Below, piece by piece: positions 44,052 to 54,500 of a stretch of DNA of 64,000 nt. How positions within the stretch are numbered: position 1 is the first letter of the stretch; every line of letters starts with the position of its first letter. A program made the position numbers and the translations under genes. The DNA comes from Mobilicoccus massiliensis (GTDB taxonomy: Bacteria > Actinomycetota > Actinomycetes > Actinomycetales > Dermatophilaceae), in contig NZ_LN651327.1 of assembly GCF_000826525.2 (NCBI RefSeq), forward strand, positions 62,001 through 126,000. Reading direction: 5' to 3'. A model generated the notes under the pieces. The model saw nothing but the letters and a program-made list of their open reading frames with translations. It was not told where the DNA came from and made no database searches.

Positions 44052-45017
44052 TCACACGTCGAGAGTGAGCTCGTGACGGGGGTTGAGGTCGCCGGGCCCG
44101 CCGTAGTTGCCGCCGGGCGTGATGATCGTGCCGGCCTCACCGTCGAGCATCTTGACGGCGTCGTCGAGCTTGCCGATGGCCGCGAGGTCACCCGTGAGCT
44201 CGACGAACCGGCAGGCCGCCTCGATCTTCGGACCCATCGAACCGGCCGGAGCACCGAGACTGCGCAGGTACCCGGGCGTCGTCGTCGTGATGGCCTCGGC
44301 GTGATCGGTGCCGAAGTCCTTCATGACGTTGGGCACGTCGGTGAGGATGATGAGCGCGTCGGCCTCGAGGGACTCGGCCAGACGACCGGCCGACAGATCC
44401 TTGTCGATCACCGCCTCGACACCCTTGAGCTTGCCGCGCTCGTCACGCACCACCGGAATGCCACCACCACCGGAGCACACCACCACCGCACCGGAGGACA
44501 ACAGCAACCGGATGATGCGCGTCTCCACCACCCGCTGCGGCTCCGGCGAGGCAACGACACGACGCCACTTCGGGCCATCCGGCTTGACGACCCAACCCAT
44601 CTCCTCGGCCTTCTGCCGAGCAGTGGCCTCGTCGTACACCTCACCCACGAACTTCGTCGGATTCTCGAACGCCGGATCGTGCGCCATGACCAGCGTCTGG
44701 TTGATCAACGAGGCAACCTGCCGACCCGGCAGGTTGTTCTGCAACGACTGCAACAACCAATACCCGATCATGCCCTGCGTCTCGGCACCGATCGTGTCCA
44801 ACGGATACGGCTCCGACAACGACGGATCCTTGGCCGACTCCAACGCCAACACACCCACCTGCGGGCCGTTGCCGTGAGTGATGACCAACTCGTGCTCCTC
44901 CGCCAACGGCGCCAGAGCCTTCATCGCCTTCTCCGCGTTCGCCCGCTGCGTCTCGGCATCCGGCTTCTGACCGCGCTCCAACAAGGCGTTCCCACCCAAC
45001 GCGACGACAATGCGCAT
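44052..45017 (-). CDS. arcC: Carbamate kinase
   Basis: 321 residues. Last step of the arginine deiminase route: carbamoyl phosphate plus ADP gives ATP, CO2 and ammonia. MRIVVALGGNALLERG, THGNGPQVGVLALE, VVCSGGGGIPVV, AVIDKDLSAGRLAESLEAD and the C-terminal FVELTGDLAAIGKLDDA are the family blocks with the ATP and carbamate contacts. ATG 45017 has GAGAGGAT upstream. It follows arcB after a 404-base gap filled with three tandem repeats, unlike the tight arcA-arcB junction. Expression probably depends on read-through from arcB. Confidence 0.95.
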   Translation of the reverse strand: MRIVVALGGNALLERGQKPDAETQRANAEKAMKALAPLAEEHELVITHGNGPQVGVLALESAKDPSLSEPYPLDTIGAETQGMIGYWLLQSLQNNLPGRQVASLINQTLVMAHDPAFENPTKFVGEVYDEATARQKAEEMGWVVKPDGPKWRRVVASPEPQRVVETRIIRLLLSSGAVVVCSGGGGIPVVRDERGKLKGVEAVIDKDLSAGRLAESLEADALIILTDVPNVMKDFGTDHAEAITTTTPGYLRSLGAPAGSMGPKIEAACRFVELTGDLAAIGKLDDAVKMLDGEAGTIITPGGNYGGPGDLNPRHELTLDV

Positions 45018-45067
45018 GACAATCCTCTCGCTCACTCTTACCGGTCGGCCGTGTGTTCCGGGTGACG

Positions 45068-45429
45068 TGCCGTTCGTTCCTCGTCAGTCAGCCGCTTCTT
45101 TCTGGGTGACTTCCTGGACCTCAAGGCCCGGGAGGACCCGCGACTTCGTCGGGAGTCCTACCGTGCCGTTCGCTTCTCGTCAGTCACCATGCCGTTCCTT
45201 CTTCGTCAGCCAGCCATTTCTTCTGGGTGACTTCCTCGACCTCACGGCCCGGCAGGACCCGCGACTTCGTCGGGGGCCCTACCGTGCCGTTCGCTTTTCG
45301 TCAGTCACCATGCCGTTCGCTCCTCGTCAGTCAGCCACTTCTTCTGGGTGACTTCCTCGACCTCTCGGCCCGGCAGGACCCGCGACTTCGTCGGGAGTCC
45401 TACCGTGCCGTTCGCTCTTCGTCAGTCAC
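45068..45429. repeat. Three tandem ~121-bp repeats between arcB and arcC
   Basis: Units start at 45068, 45190 and 45311, each opening TGCCGTTC and carrying TCTGGGTGACTTCCT, then GACCCGCGACTTCGTCGGG. They agree at roughly 90 percent by eye. The last unit ends inside the arcB stop region (45422-45429), so the unit looks derived from the arcB 3' end plus downstream spacer. Each holds a GC hairpin (copy 1 at 45134-45158) and, on the transcribed strand, the first two units' borders carry a ten-codon mini-frame MVTDEKRTAR. Confidence 0.85.
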
Positions 45430-46423
45430 CCAAGGTCGCGACCATCACGGCCTTGATCGTGTGCATCCGGTTCTCGGCCTGGTCGAAGACGATCGAGGCG
45501 TCGGACTCGAAGACGTCGTCGGTGACCTCGAGAGCCTCCATACCCGTCTTCTCGTAGATGTCCTCACCGACCTTGGTGTTGCGGTCGTGGAACGCGGGCA
45601 GGCAGTGCATGAACTTGGTGTTCGGGTTGCCGGTGGCGGCCATCGTCTCGGCGTTGATCTGGTAGTCCTTCAGCAGCCCGATGCGCTCGTCCCAGACCTC
45701 CTTGGGTTCGCCCATCGAGACCCACACGTCGGTGTACAGGTAGTCCGCGCCCTCGACGCCCTTCTTGACGTCGTCGGTGACGGTGATGCGCGCACCCGTC
45801 TTCTCGGCGATCTTGCGGGCCTGCGCGACGATCTCGCCCTCGTTCTGCAGCGACGCGGGCGCGACCATGCGCACGTCCATGCCGGCCATCGCGCCGGAGA
45901 TCAGCAGGGAGTTGCCGACGTTGTTACGGGCATCGCCGAGGTAGGCGAACGCGATCTGCGACAGCGGCTTGTCGGAGTGCTCCATCATCGTGAGCTGGTC
46001 GGCGAGCATCTGGGTGGGGTGCCACTCGTCGGTCAGGCCGTTCCACACCGGCACCCCGGCGTACTCACCGAGGGTCTCGACGAGCTCCTGCTTGGAGCCG
46101 CGGTACTCGATGCCGTCGTACATGCGCCCCAGCACGCGGGCCGTGTCCTTCATCGACTCCTTGTGCCCGATCTGAGAACCGGAGGGGTCGAGGTAGGTGA
46201 CCCCGGCGCCCTGGTCGTAGGCCGCGACCTCGAAGGCGCAGCGGGTGCGGGTGGAGGTCTTCTCGAAGATGAGGGCCACGTTCTTGCCGGTGAGGCGCCG
46301 CTGCTCGGTACCGGCGTACTTCGCGGCCTTGAGATCGGCCGACAGACGCAGCAGGAACGCCCATTCCTGCGGGGTGAAGTCGAGCTCCTTGAGGAAATTG
46401 CGGTTACGCAGGTTGAAGGCCAT
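45422..46423 (-). CDS. arcB: Ornithine carbamoyltransferase (catabolic)
   Basis: 333 residues. It turns citrulline and phosphate into ornithine and carbamoyl phosphate in the deiminase pathway. The carbamoyl-phosphate loop [15 protein letters not shown], the block [11 protein letters not shown], and MHCLPAFHD, where Cys and His bind the substrate, are intact. Its place between arcA and arcC marks it as the catabolic enzyme. ATG 46423 lies 5 bases after the arcA stop. Its 3' end overlaps the third unit of the tandem repeat. Confidence 0.95.
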   Translation of the reverse strand: MAFNLRNRNFLKELDFTPQEWAFLLRLSADLKAAKYAGTEQRRLTGKNVALIFEKTSTRTRCAFEVAAYDQGAGVTYLDPSGSQIGHKESMKDTARVLGRMYDGIEYRGSKQELVETLGEYAGVPVWNGLTDEWHPTQMLADQLTMMEHSDKPLSQIAFAYLGDARNNVGNSLLISGAMAGMDVRMVAPASLQNEGEIVAQARKIAEKTGARITVTDDVKKGVEGADYLYTDVWVSMGEPKEVWDERIGLLKDYQINAETMAATGNPNTKFMHCLPAFHDRNTKVGEDIYEKTGMEALEVTDDVFESDASIVFDQAENRMHTIKAVMVATLGD

Positions 46424-46428
46424 GACTC

Positions 46429-47652
46429 TCAGACGTCCTCTCTCTGGATGGGGCAACTCATGCAACGGGGGCCACCGCGGCCACGGCCGAGCTCACCGCC
46501 GGCGATGGTGTGGACCTCGACCCCGTTCTCACGCAGGTAGGTGTTGGTGACGGTGTTGCGTTCGTAGGCGACGACGACACCCGGTCGCACCGTGAGCACG
46601 TTGCAGCCGTCGTCCCACTGCTCGCGTTCGGCGGCGGCCTCGTCCTGGTCGGCGGTGAGCAGGCGCACCGAGTCGGCGCCGATGGCCTCGGCGAGCACGG
46701 TGCGCATCTGCTCGGGCTCGTGGCTGGAGACCGAGAAGCCCACCTCGCTGTCGTCGGGTCGAAGGACGAACGAACGCAGTTGCGGCAGGTTGGCGTAGTA
46801 GGTGAACGAGTTCGCGTCGACCATCGACATCACCGTGTCGAGGTGCATGACCGCCCGGTACTTCGGCATCTCGAGGCCGATGACCTGCGTCGCCGCCTTC
46901 TGGGCGAACAGCGCGCGGGCGAGGCGTTCGACGGCCTGCGGGGTGGTGCGTTCGCTCATGCCGACCATCACGGCGCCGTTGCCGATGACGTGGACGTCGC
47001 CGCCCTCCATCGTGGCCTGTCCCTGGCCGAGGCCGTCGCCCCAGTAGTCGAAGGAGGCGTTCTGCATGCGCGGGTGCCAGCGGTAGATCGCCTGGTAGTT
47101 GAGGGACTCCCGCATGCGGGCGACCTTCTGCATCGAGTTGATCGAGACGCCGCCGTAGACCCAGCAGGAGGTGTCACGGGTGAAGAGGTGGTTGGGCAGC
47201 GGCGGGAGGATGAAGTCCTTGTCGGCCATCGAGCCCAGCAGCACCGAGGACGTCGACAGATCGCCGTACTCGCGCGCCTCGGCCAGGGTCATGCCCCCGA
47301 TGAGCATCTCGGCCAGCGTGTGGTCGTCCATGCCCGAGAGGATCCCCATGAGCGGGTCGATCGCGCCGGGCCCGAAGACGTCCTCGTCGAGGAGCCGGGT
47401 GAGCAGGAAGTCGCGGGCGTCGTCCACGGCGAGAGTCTCTTCGAGGAGCTTCTCGAGGTAGAACACCTCGACCCCGAGGTTGCGCAGCACGTCGGCGAAC
47501 TGGTCGTGCTCCTCCTGCGCCTTCGGAACCCAGGGGAGCTCGTCGAACAGCAGCCCCTCCTTGTTCGTCGGGGTGAGGCGCTCCAGCTCGCGGCCGGGCC
47601 GGTGGAGGATGACCTGTTGAAGCTGCCCCACTTCGGAGCCGACGTACGACAT
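46429..47652 (-). CDS. arcA: Arginine deiminase
   Basis: 407 residues. It hydrolyses arginine to citrulline and ammonia, giving ATP without oxygen and protecting from acid. Catalytic Cys397 in [11 protein letters not shown], the active-site Asp/His region [17 protein letters not shown] and the [10 protein letters not shown] block are present. It is first of arcA-arcB-arcC. No arginine/ornithine antiporter (arcD) and no ArgR- or FNR-type regulator gene is in the window, so the transporter must be elsewhere. Confidence 0.96.
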   Translation of the reverse strand: MSYVGSEVGQLQQVILHRPGRELERLTPTNKEGLLFDELPWVPKAQEEHDQFADVLRNLGVEVFYLEKLLEETLAVDDARDFLLTRLLDEDVFGPGAIDPLMGILSGMDDHTLAEMLIGGMTLAEAREYGDLSTSSVLLGSMADKDFILPPLPNHLFTRDTSCWVYGGVSINSMQKVARMRESLNYQAIYRWHPRMQNASFDYWGDGLGQGQATMEGGDVHVIGNGAVMVGMSERTTPQAVERLARALFAQKAATQVIGLEMPKYRAVMHLDTVMSMVDANSFTYYANLPQLRSFVLRPDDSEVGFSVSSHEPEQMRTVLAEAIGADSVRLLTADQDEAAAEREQWDDGCNVLTVRPGVVVAYERNTVTNTYLRENGVEVHTIAGGELGRGRGGPRCMSCPIQREDV

Positions 47653-48025
47653 GCACTTCCCCTTTCGTGGGTGCTGACCGGGCAGAGTCGTGCCCGACCA
47701 GCGGTGATGCCTGGGTGCACGATCAGGCTAACGTGGCGCGACCCGCGCGCGTGAGGGGTTCGGCGATCATCCACGGCTGCTCTCGGGCCGGTGCGCGTTC
47801 CGGTCTCGACGCGTGATCGTGACGGGGTGCGAACGGCGCCGGAAACGACGGCTGTCTCGGCGTCAGGGGTCCGGGACGGGTAGTCCGTGGGGTTCGTGTC
47901 GGGCCTGCTCACAGGGGTTGTCGGTGGCGGCACCTACGCTCGGTGGTGACGAGAGCGACGGCGAGTCTGCACGAGCCGGCGCACGGGTTCGAAGACGACA
48001 TATCGGACGCACGCGAGGAGGCTGC
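47653..48025. other. Divergent promoter region of arcABC and recCBD
   Basis: 373 bases between two operons transcribed away from each other. GAGGAGG just before recC is its ribosome site. I see a possible TAGCCT -10 for arcA on the minus strand (47728-47723) but no convincing -35, ARG box or FNR site. No coding pattern is supported. Confidence 0.5.
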
Positions 48026-51000
48026 ATGACCCTGCACCTGCACCGGGGGACCGACACCTCCGCGCTCGCCCGCGGGCTGGCCGGCATGCTCGCCGAGCCC
48101 TTGCCCGATCCGCTGGCTCAGGAGCTCGTCGTCGTCCCGGCCAAGGGCACCGAACGGTGGCTCACCCAGCGCCTCTCGCACCACCTCGGCACCTCCGGCG
48201 GCACGGCCCTCGGCGCCGATGGTGTCTGCGCCGGCGTGCGGTTCGTCTCCCCGGCCTCGCTCGTCGGGTTGCTCACCGGGCGACGCTCCACGTTCTCCGG
48301 CAGCGGAGCCGACGACCCGTACGCGGTGGACCGGCTGACCTGGACGGTGCTCGACGTCATCGACACCCATCTCGACGAGCCCTGGCTGCGCACCGTCGCC
48401 CGGCACCTGGGGCGCGAGCATTCCGGGCTGGAGGCCGAGCTGCGCCTCGGCCGCCGGTACGCGGTCGCCCGCCACCTCGCCGTGCTGTACGCCGACTACG
48501 CCCTGCAGCGACCCGGGCTGCTGACCACTTGGCGCGAGGGCCGGCTCGACGGGAGCGAGGGTGACCTGGAGTGGCAGGCCCGGCTGTGGACGCTCGTCGT
48601 CGACGAGATCGGCGCGGCGGCAGGTGCGGCGGCTCCCGCGACTGCCTCCGGGCTCGGCGGGGAGCTCGCGCCGCACACACCGCCCGACGTTCGGCACGCG
48701 GCGGTGGTGCGGGCGCTCCGTGAGACCCCAGGGACGTTCGACCTGCCCCCGCGGCTCTCGATGTTCGGCCACACCCGCCTGGCCGCCACCGAGATCGAAC
48801 TGCTCGGCGCGCTCGCGACGCACCGCGACGTGCATCTCTGGCTTCCGCAGGCCTCACCGGTCGCGTGGGATCGGGTCGCCGAAGCCGTCGCCGAGGGGCC
48901 GGTGCGCCGCGCCGACGACACCTCGGCTCGGCTCGTGCGGCATCCCCTGCTCGCCTCGCTCGGTCGCGACGCCCGCGAACTGCAGCGCAGTCTCGCCGGC
49001 ACGGGTGCGGTCGACCACGGTCCGCAGCCCGCCGACCCTGCACGGGAGCGGCACGGCGACGTCTTGGCGTGGCTGCAGCACGACCTCGCGGCCGACGCGC
49101 CGGGCGACGCCGCCTCGACGCGCGTGTTCGACGAGAACGACGACTCGGTGCGCATCCACGCCTGCCACGGGCCGGCGAGGCAGGTGGAGGTGCTGCGCGA
49201 CGTCCTCACCGGCCTGCTGCAGGACGACCCGACGCTCGAGCCGCGCGACATCCTCGTCATGTGCCCCGACATCGAGGAGTACGCGCCCCTGTTCGGTGCC
49301 GCGTTCGGCCTCGGTGAGGAGGTCGGTGGGTTCGCCCACCCCGCCCACGGGTTCCGGGTGCGCCTCGCCGACCGGTCGCTCGTCGCCACCAACCCGCTCT
49401 TCGGCGTCACCCTCGCCCTGCTCGACCTCGCCGGCGGCCGGGTGACCGTCTCGCAGGTCGTCGACCTCGCCACGCATCCGGCGGTGTCACGTCGGTTCCG
49501 GTTCGACGACGACGCGCTCGAGAAGATCGAGGCGTGGATCGAGCAGGCGGGCATCCGCTGGGGGCTCGACGCCGAGCATCGCGCGGGCTATCAGCTCTCG
49601 TCCTTCGGGCAGAACACCTGGCGCGCCGGGCTCGACCGGCTCCTGCTCGGCGTGACGATGGCCGAGGGCGTGGCGGCCGACGACGCCACGGGTGGGTTCG
49701 CTCGCCGCCACCTCGGCGAGGTACTGCCGGTGGACGACGTGGGCAGCGGCGACATCGACCTCGTGGGTCGGTTCGTCGAGTTCACCGACCGGATGACTGC
49801 CACCCTCGAGGCCCTCCTCGCGGCCGGCGGGGTGCGGGAATGGATGACGGCTCTGCGCGCCGGTGTCGCCTCCCTCACCTCGGTGGCCACCGTCGACGAG
49901 TGGCAGCAGGCCCAGCTCGACCGGGAGCTCGCCATGGTGGCCGACTCGGCGCGCACCGACACCCGGATGCGTCTCGCCGACGTACGCCGGCTGCTCGACC
50001 GGCGCCTCGGTGGGCGTCCGACCAGGGCGAACTTCCGTACCGGCACCCTGACGATCTGCACGATGGTGCCGATGCGCTCGGTGCCGCACCGGGTCGTCGC
50101 ACTCGTCGGCCTCGATGACGGCGTGTTCCCCCGCGCCGAGACCGTCGACGGTGACGACGTGCTGGCCCGTGACCCGCGCACCGGCGAGCGCGACCGGCGC
50201 AGCGAAGACCGCCAGCTCCTTCTCGACGCGGTCATGGCGGCGCGCGAGCACCTCGTCATCACCTACAGCGGGGCGAGCGACCTCGACGGCTCGACCAGAC
50301 CGCCCGCCGTGCCCGTCGGCGAGCTCATCGACGCGGTGCACGCCGTGGCGCCCGGGATCGTCGACGAGGAGGGCCGTTCTCGCATCGTCCACACTCATCC
50401 GCTCCAGCCGTTCGACCCGCGCCTGCTGCGTCAGGAGTCGCCGCAGACGTTCGACCGGGCGGCCTACTCCGGCGCTCAGGCGCTCGCCGGGCCCAGGGCC
50501 CCCAAGGACCCGTTCCTCGCCGGCGCCCTGCCCCCGCGACCCGAGACCGACGGCGACGTCGCCCTCGACGACCTGCAGGCCTTCTTCGCCAACCCCGCTC
50601 GCGCGTTCCTCCGCGACCGCCTCGACGTGCTCCCCATGCGCGAGGAGGAGACCGAACTCGACGCGATGCCGGTCGAACTCGACTCGCTGGGCAAGTGGGG
50701 AGTGGGCGATCGGATGCTGCGTGACGCCCTCGCCGGCCTCCACCCCGACGACGCCGTCGCCGCGGAGGCCGCGCGCGGCCTCGTGCCACCGGCGCGGCTC
50801 GGCGAGCGCACGGTGACCGACGTCGTCGGGGTCGTCTCCGCGCTCATGCGCACGGCCGGACCTCTGCGCGTCGAACCAGCCCGAGCCGTCGACCTCACCG
50901 TCGAGCTGCCCGGCACGGGCGGACGGCGGCTCACGGGCACGGTCTCGGGGGTGCACGGCAACGACGTCGTCACGGTGTCCTACTCCGCCCTCTCGGCCAG

Positions 51001-51529
51001 GTCACGCATGCGGGCCTGGATCGACCTGCTCGCGCTCACCGTGGCCCGGCCCGAGGTGCCGTGGGTCGCGCACGTCGTGGCCCGCCACCGCGGCGGGGCC
51101 GTCCACCGCGTCTGGGGGCCACTGCCTCCTACCGCCGCCGCGCAGTGGCTCGCGGACCTCGTCGACGTGCGCGATCGCGGCCTGTGTGAGCCGATTCCCT
51201 TGCCGCCGAAGGCTTCTCTCGCGTTCGCCGAGGCCGCCTCGCGGCGTCGCGACCGCCAGGCCGACGACCCGTACGCCTCGACGCGCGACGACGGGTCGCC
51301 GATCGACGCCGCGCGTGCGGCGTGGGAGACCGACCGCAGGCGGTCGGATCCGTTCCCCGGCGAGCACGCCGATCCCGCCTTCGCCCGCATCCACGGCGAA
51401 GGCGCCGCGCTCGAGGTGCTCTTCGCCGGCTCGGCGCCCGACGAGACGTGGAACTCCGAGCCCACCCGGTTCGGCCGGTACGCGGTGCGGGTGTGGGAGC
51501 CCGAGATCACCAACGGCAGGAGGGTGTGA
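48026..51529 (+). CDS. recC: Exodeoxyribonuclease V subunit gamma
   Basis: 1167 residues. RecC holds the split DNA, scans for Chi and contains inactive helicase and nuclease folds. The start LHLHRGTDTSALARGLA with ELVVVPAKGTERWLTQRLSHHLG, the block NFRTGTLTICTMVPMRSVPHRVVALVGLDDGVFPR, and DPRTGERDRRSEDRQLLLDAVMAAREHLVITYSG are diagnostic of RecC. ATG 48026 has GAGGAGG 7 bases upstream; the longer in-frame start is not supported. Its stop overlaps the recB start (TGATG). Confidence 0.95.
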   Translation: MTLHLHRGTDTSALARGLAGMLAEPLPDPLAQELVVVPAKGTERWLTQRLSHHLGTSGGTALGADGVCAGVRFVSPASLVGLLTGRRSTFSGSGADDPYAVDRLTWTVLDVIDTHLDEPWLRTVARHLGREHSGLEAELRLGRRYAVARHLAVLYADYALQRPGLLTTWREGRLDGSEGDLEWQARLWTLVVDEIGAAAGAAAPATASGLGGELAPHTPPDVRHAAVVRALRETPGTFDLPPRLSMFGHTRLAATEIELLGALATHRDVHLWLPQASPVAWDRVAEAVAEGPVRRADDTSARLVRHPLLASLGRDARELQRSLAGTGAVDHGPQPADPARERHGDVLAWLQHDLAADAPGDAASTRVFDENDDSVRIHACHGPARQVEVLRDVLTGLLQDDPTLEPRDILVMCPDIEEYAPLFGAAFGLGEEVGGFAHPAHGFRVRLADRSLVATNPLFGVTLALLDLAGGRVTVSQVVDLATHPAVSRRFRFDDDALEKIEAWIEQAGIRWGLDAEHRAGYQLSSFGQNTWRAGLDRLLLGVTMAEGVAADDATGGFARRHLGEVLPVDDVGSGDIDLVGRFVEFTDRMTATLEALLAAGGVREWMTALRAGVASLTSVATVDEWQQAQLDRELAMVADSARTDTRMRLADVRRLLDRRLGGRPTRANFRTGTLTICTMVPMRSVPHRVVALVGLDDGVFPRAETVDGDDVLARDPRTGERDRRSEDRQLLLDAVMAAREHLVITYSGASDLDGSTRPPAVPVGELIDAVHAVAPGIVDEEGRSRIVHTHPLQPFDPRLLRQESPQTFDRAAYSGAQALAGPRAPKDPFLAGALPPRPETDGDVALDDLQAFFANPARAFLRDRLDVLPMREEETELDAMPVELDSLGKWGVGDRMLRDALAGLHPDDAVAAEAARGLVPPARLGERTVTDVVGVVSALMRTAGPLRVEPARAVDLTVELPGTGGRRLTGTVSGVHGNDVVTVSYSALSARSRMRAWIDLLALTVARPEVPWVAHVVARHRGGAVHRVWGPLPPTAAAQWLADLVDVRDRGLCEPIPLPPKASLAFAEAASRRRDRQADDPYASTRDDGSPIDAARAAWETDRRRSDPFPGEHADPAFARIHGEGAALEVLFAGSAPDETWNSEPTRFGRYAVRVWEPEITNGRRV

Positions 51530-54500
51530 TGACGCCGGTCATGGGCACGTTCGACATCACCGCCCCGCTGCCGGAGGGCACGGTGCTGCTGGAGGCGAGC
51601 GCGGGCACGGGCAAGACCTGGACCATCGGGGCGCTCGTCACCCGGTTCGTCGCCGAGGGCCGCGCCGAGCTCGATGAGATGCTCGTCGTCACGTTCGGTC
51701 GCGCCGCCAGCCAGGAACTGCGGGCCCGGGTGCGTGAGCATCTCGTCGAGGCCGCGCGGGCGCTCGCCGATCCCGCCGGTGTCGAGGACCCCGACCCTGT
51801 CGTCAGGTTGCTCCTCGACGCCGACGAGGCCGAACTCGCGAACCGTCGAACGCGGATCATCGACGCGTTGGCCACGTTCGACTCTGCGACCATCGCGACG
51901 ACGCACCAGTTCTGCCAGACCGTGTTGCGCTCGCTCGGTGTCGCCGGTGACACCGAGCGTGACGCCCAGCTCGTCGACGACGTCAGCGACCTGCTGCGCG
52001 AGGTCGTCGACGACCTGTACCTGCGCGGATTCGCCCGTGACGAGGCGACGCCGATCTTCTCGCTCGCCGAGGCCCGAGCCATCGCGCACGACGTCATGCT
52101 CGACCCGCAGGCCCGCATCGTGCCCGCCGATGCTCCGGCGGGCAGCCCGGCCGCGCGGCGGGTCGGGTTCGCGCGCAAGGTGCGTGAGGAGATGGCGGTC
52201 CGCATGCGCCGTGGCGGCCTGCTCGGCTACGACGACCTGCTCAGCCGGCTCGCCGATGCCCTCGACGCGCCCGAGTCACCGGCCGCCGAGCGCATGCGGC
52301 AGCGGTGGTCGGTCGTGCTCGTCGACGAGTTCCAGGACACCGACCCGGTGCAGTGGGCCGTGCTCGACCGCGCGTTCCGGAAGCACGCGACGCTCGTGCT
52401 CATCGGCGACCCCAAGCAGGCCATCTACGCGTTCCGCGGGGGCGACATCGTCACCTACCTCGACGCCGCCCGCACCGCGACCACCCGCCAGACCCTCGGA
52501 CGCAACTTTCGTACCGACGGCACGTTGCTCGCACCGCTGCAGGTCGCGCTCCGCGGCGCCCAACTGGGCGAGGAGGGCATCGTCGTGCACGACGTCGACG
52601 CCGCCCATCCCGGTCCGCGGCTGCGCGGGGCCCCGTCGAGCGACCCGTTCCGGGTGCGCGTCCTCGACCGCGCGACGCTGAACTGGCGGGCCGAGCGGCT
52701 GCCGAGCGTCGGCAAGATCCGTCCGATCGTCGCCGACGACGTCGCCTCCGAGATCGCCGCGCTGCTCGCCGCGAAACCGACCTTCGACGACCCGAAACGC
52801 CCACTGCGACCGATGTGCCCCGCTGACGTGGCCGTGCTCGCGCACACGTCCCGGCAACTGCAGTACGTGCGAGAAGCGTTGCAGAGCAGGGGGATTCCAG
52901 CGGTGCTCGCCGGCACCGGCAGTGTGTTGGAGACGCCGGCCGCTGCCGACTGGCTCACCGTGCTCCTCGCGATGGACGCCCCGCACCGCACCGGGCTCGT
53001 GCGTGCCGCCGCCCTCACCGATCTCCTCGGCTACTCGGCCGCAGCCCTCGACGCCGGCGGTGACGCACTCACCGACGAGCTCGCCGGGCGGCTGCGACGG
53101 TACGCCGAGCTGTTCGCGGCCCGCGGGCTCGCCGCGGTGATGGCGATGATCGACGCCGAAGGCCTCTCGGCCCGCATGCTCTCCCGGCTCGGGGGCGAGC
53201 GCGAGCTCACCGACCTGCGCCACCTCGCCGAGATCCTCCACACCGAGGCCCACGACGACCGGTTGGGGCTGGTCGCCCTCATCACCCGACTCACCGACCT
53301 ACGCGACGACGCCCGGCGTACCGGAACGTCCACCCGTCGTCGGCGTCTCGACAGCGATGCCGAGGCCGTTCAGCTCGTCACCATCCACGGCAGCAAGGGG
53401 CTGCAGTACGACGTCTGCTTCGTGCCCTACCTCTGGGACCGGTGGGTGCCCGACGAGCCCGAGCGACCCACCTTTCACCTGCCGCCCGACGAGAACGGCC
53501 ATCGGGCGCGGGCCATCGACGTCGGCGGCAAGCGCGGCGACCGCAAGGCGGTGCTGGCCGCCCACGCGCAGGAGGAGGCGGGGGAGTCGCTGCGCCTCGC
53601 CTACGTCGCGCTCACCCGGGCCCGGGCCCAGGTCGTCGCGTGGTGGGCACCGACCGTCAACACCTGCCGGTCGCCGTTGCACCGTCTGCTGCTCGGACGC
53701 ACGGCGGGTGAGGCCGAAGTGCTCGACGTGGTCCCGATCGCCTCGGACGCCGAGATCGTCTCCCACCTGCGCGGATGGCAGGAGGCGGGTGGTCCGGTGA
53801 TCGAGCCCGCCCGGCACGCCGACGTCGTCGAGGCCGAGCCGGCCTCCGGCATCGGCGCGCTCGGCGTGCGGGAGTTCACCCGGCAGATCGACCTCGCGTG
53901 GCGCCGCACGAGCTACAGCTCCCTCACCCGCGAGGCCGGGGTGCACGCGCTCGGGGCCGTCGTCACGAGCGAGCCGGAGACACTCGGGACCGACGACGAG
54001 TCCCCGTTGCCGGTGGAGGAACCGGCCCCGCTCGCAGGCGACCTGCCCTCGCCGATGGCCGGCCTGCCCGTCGGCGCCCGGTTCGGCTCGCTCGTCCACG
54101 CCGTGCTCGAGGAGGCCGACCCGCAGGCCGCCGACCTGCGCACCGAGTTCCTCGACCGCATCGAGGAACTGCGGGTCGCCTGGCCGGTCGACCTCGACGC
54201 CGACGTGCTCGCCGACGCCCTCGTCGCGGTGTGCGACAGCCCGCTGGGGCCGCTCGCCGGAGTCACGCTGCGCGACATCGCTCGCGGCGACCGGCTGTGC
54301 GAGGCCGAGTTCGAGCTCCCGCTCGCCGGGGGCGACGAGCCCGGTGGCGACGCGCTCGCCGAGGTACGTCTCGGGCAGATCGCCGCCCTCCTGCGTGCCC
54401 ATCTGCCCGAGGACGACCCGATCCGCCCGTACGCCGACGAGCTCGACCGCCCCGAACTCGGCGGTCAGTTGCTGCGCGGATACCTCACCGGCTCCCTCGA

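Noticed and set aside
45068-45429. Possible CRISPR array
   Set aside because: Units are head-to-tail 121-bp copies with no unique spacers and no cas genes nearby.
47697-47712. 16-base match (GACCAGCGGTGATGCC) to the centre of repeat element copy 1
   Set aside because: No arms of the element accompany it, and one such match is expected by chance in a biased 64-kb sequence.
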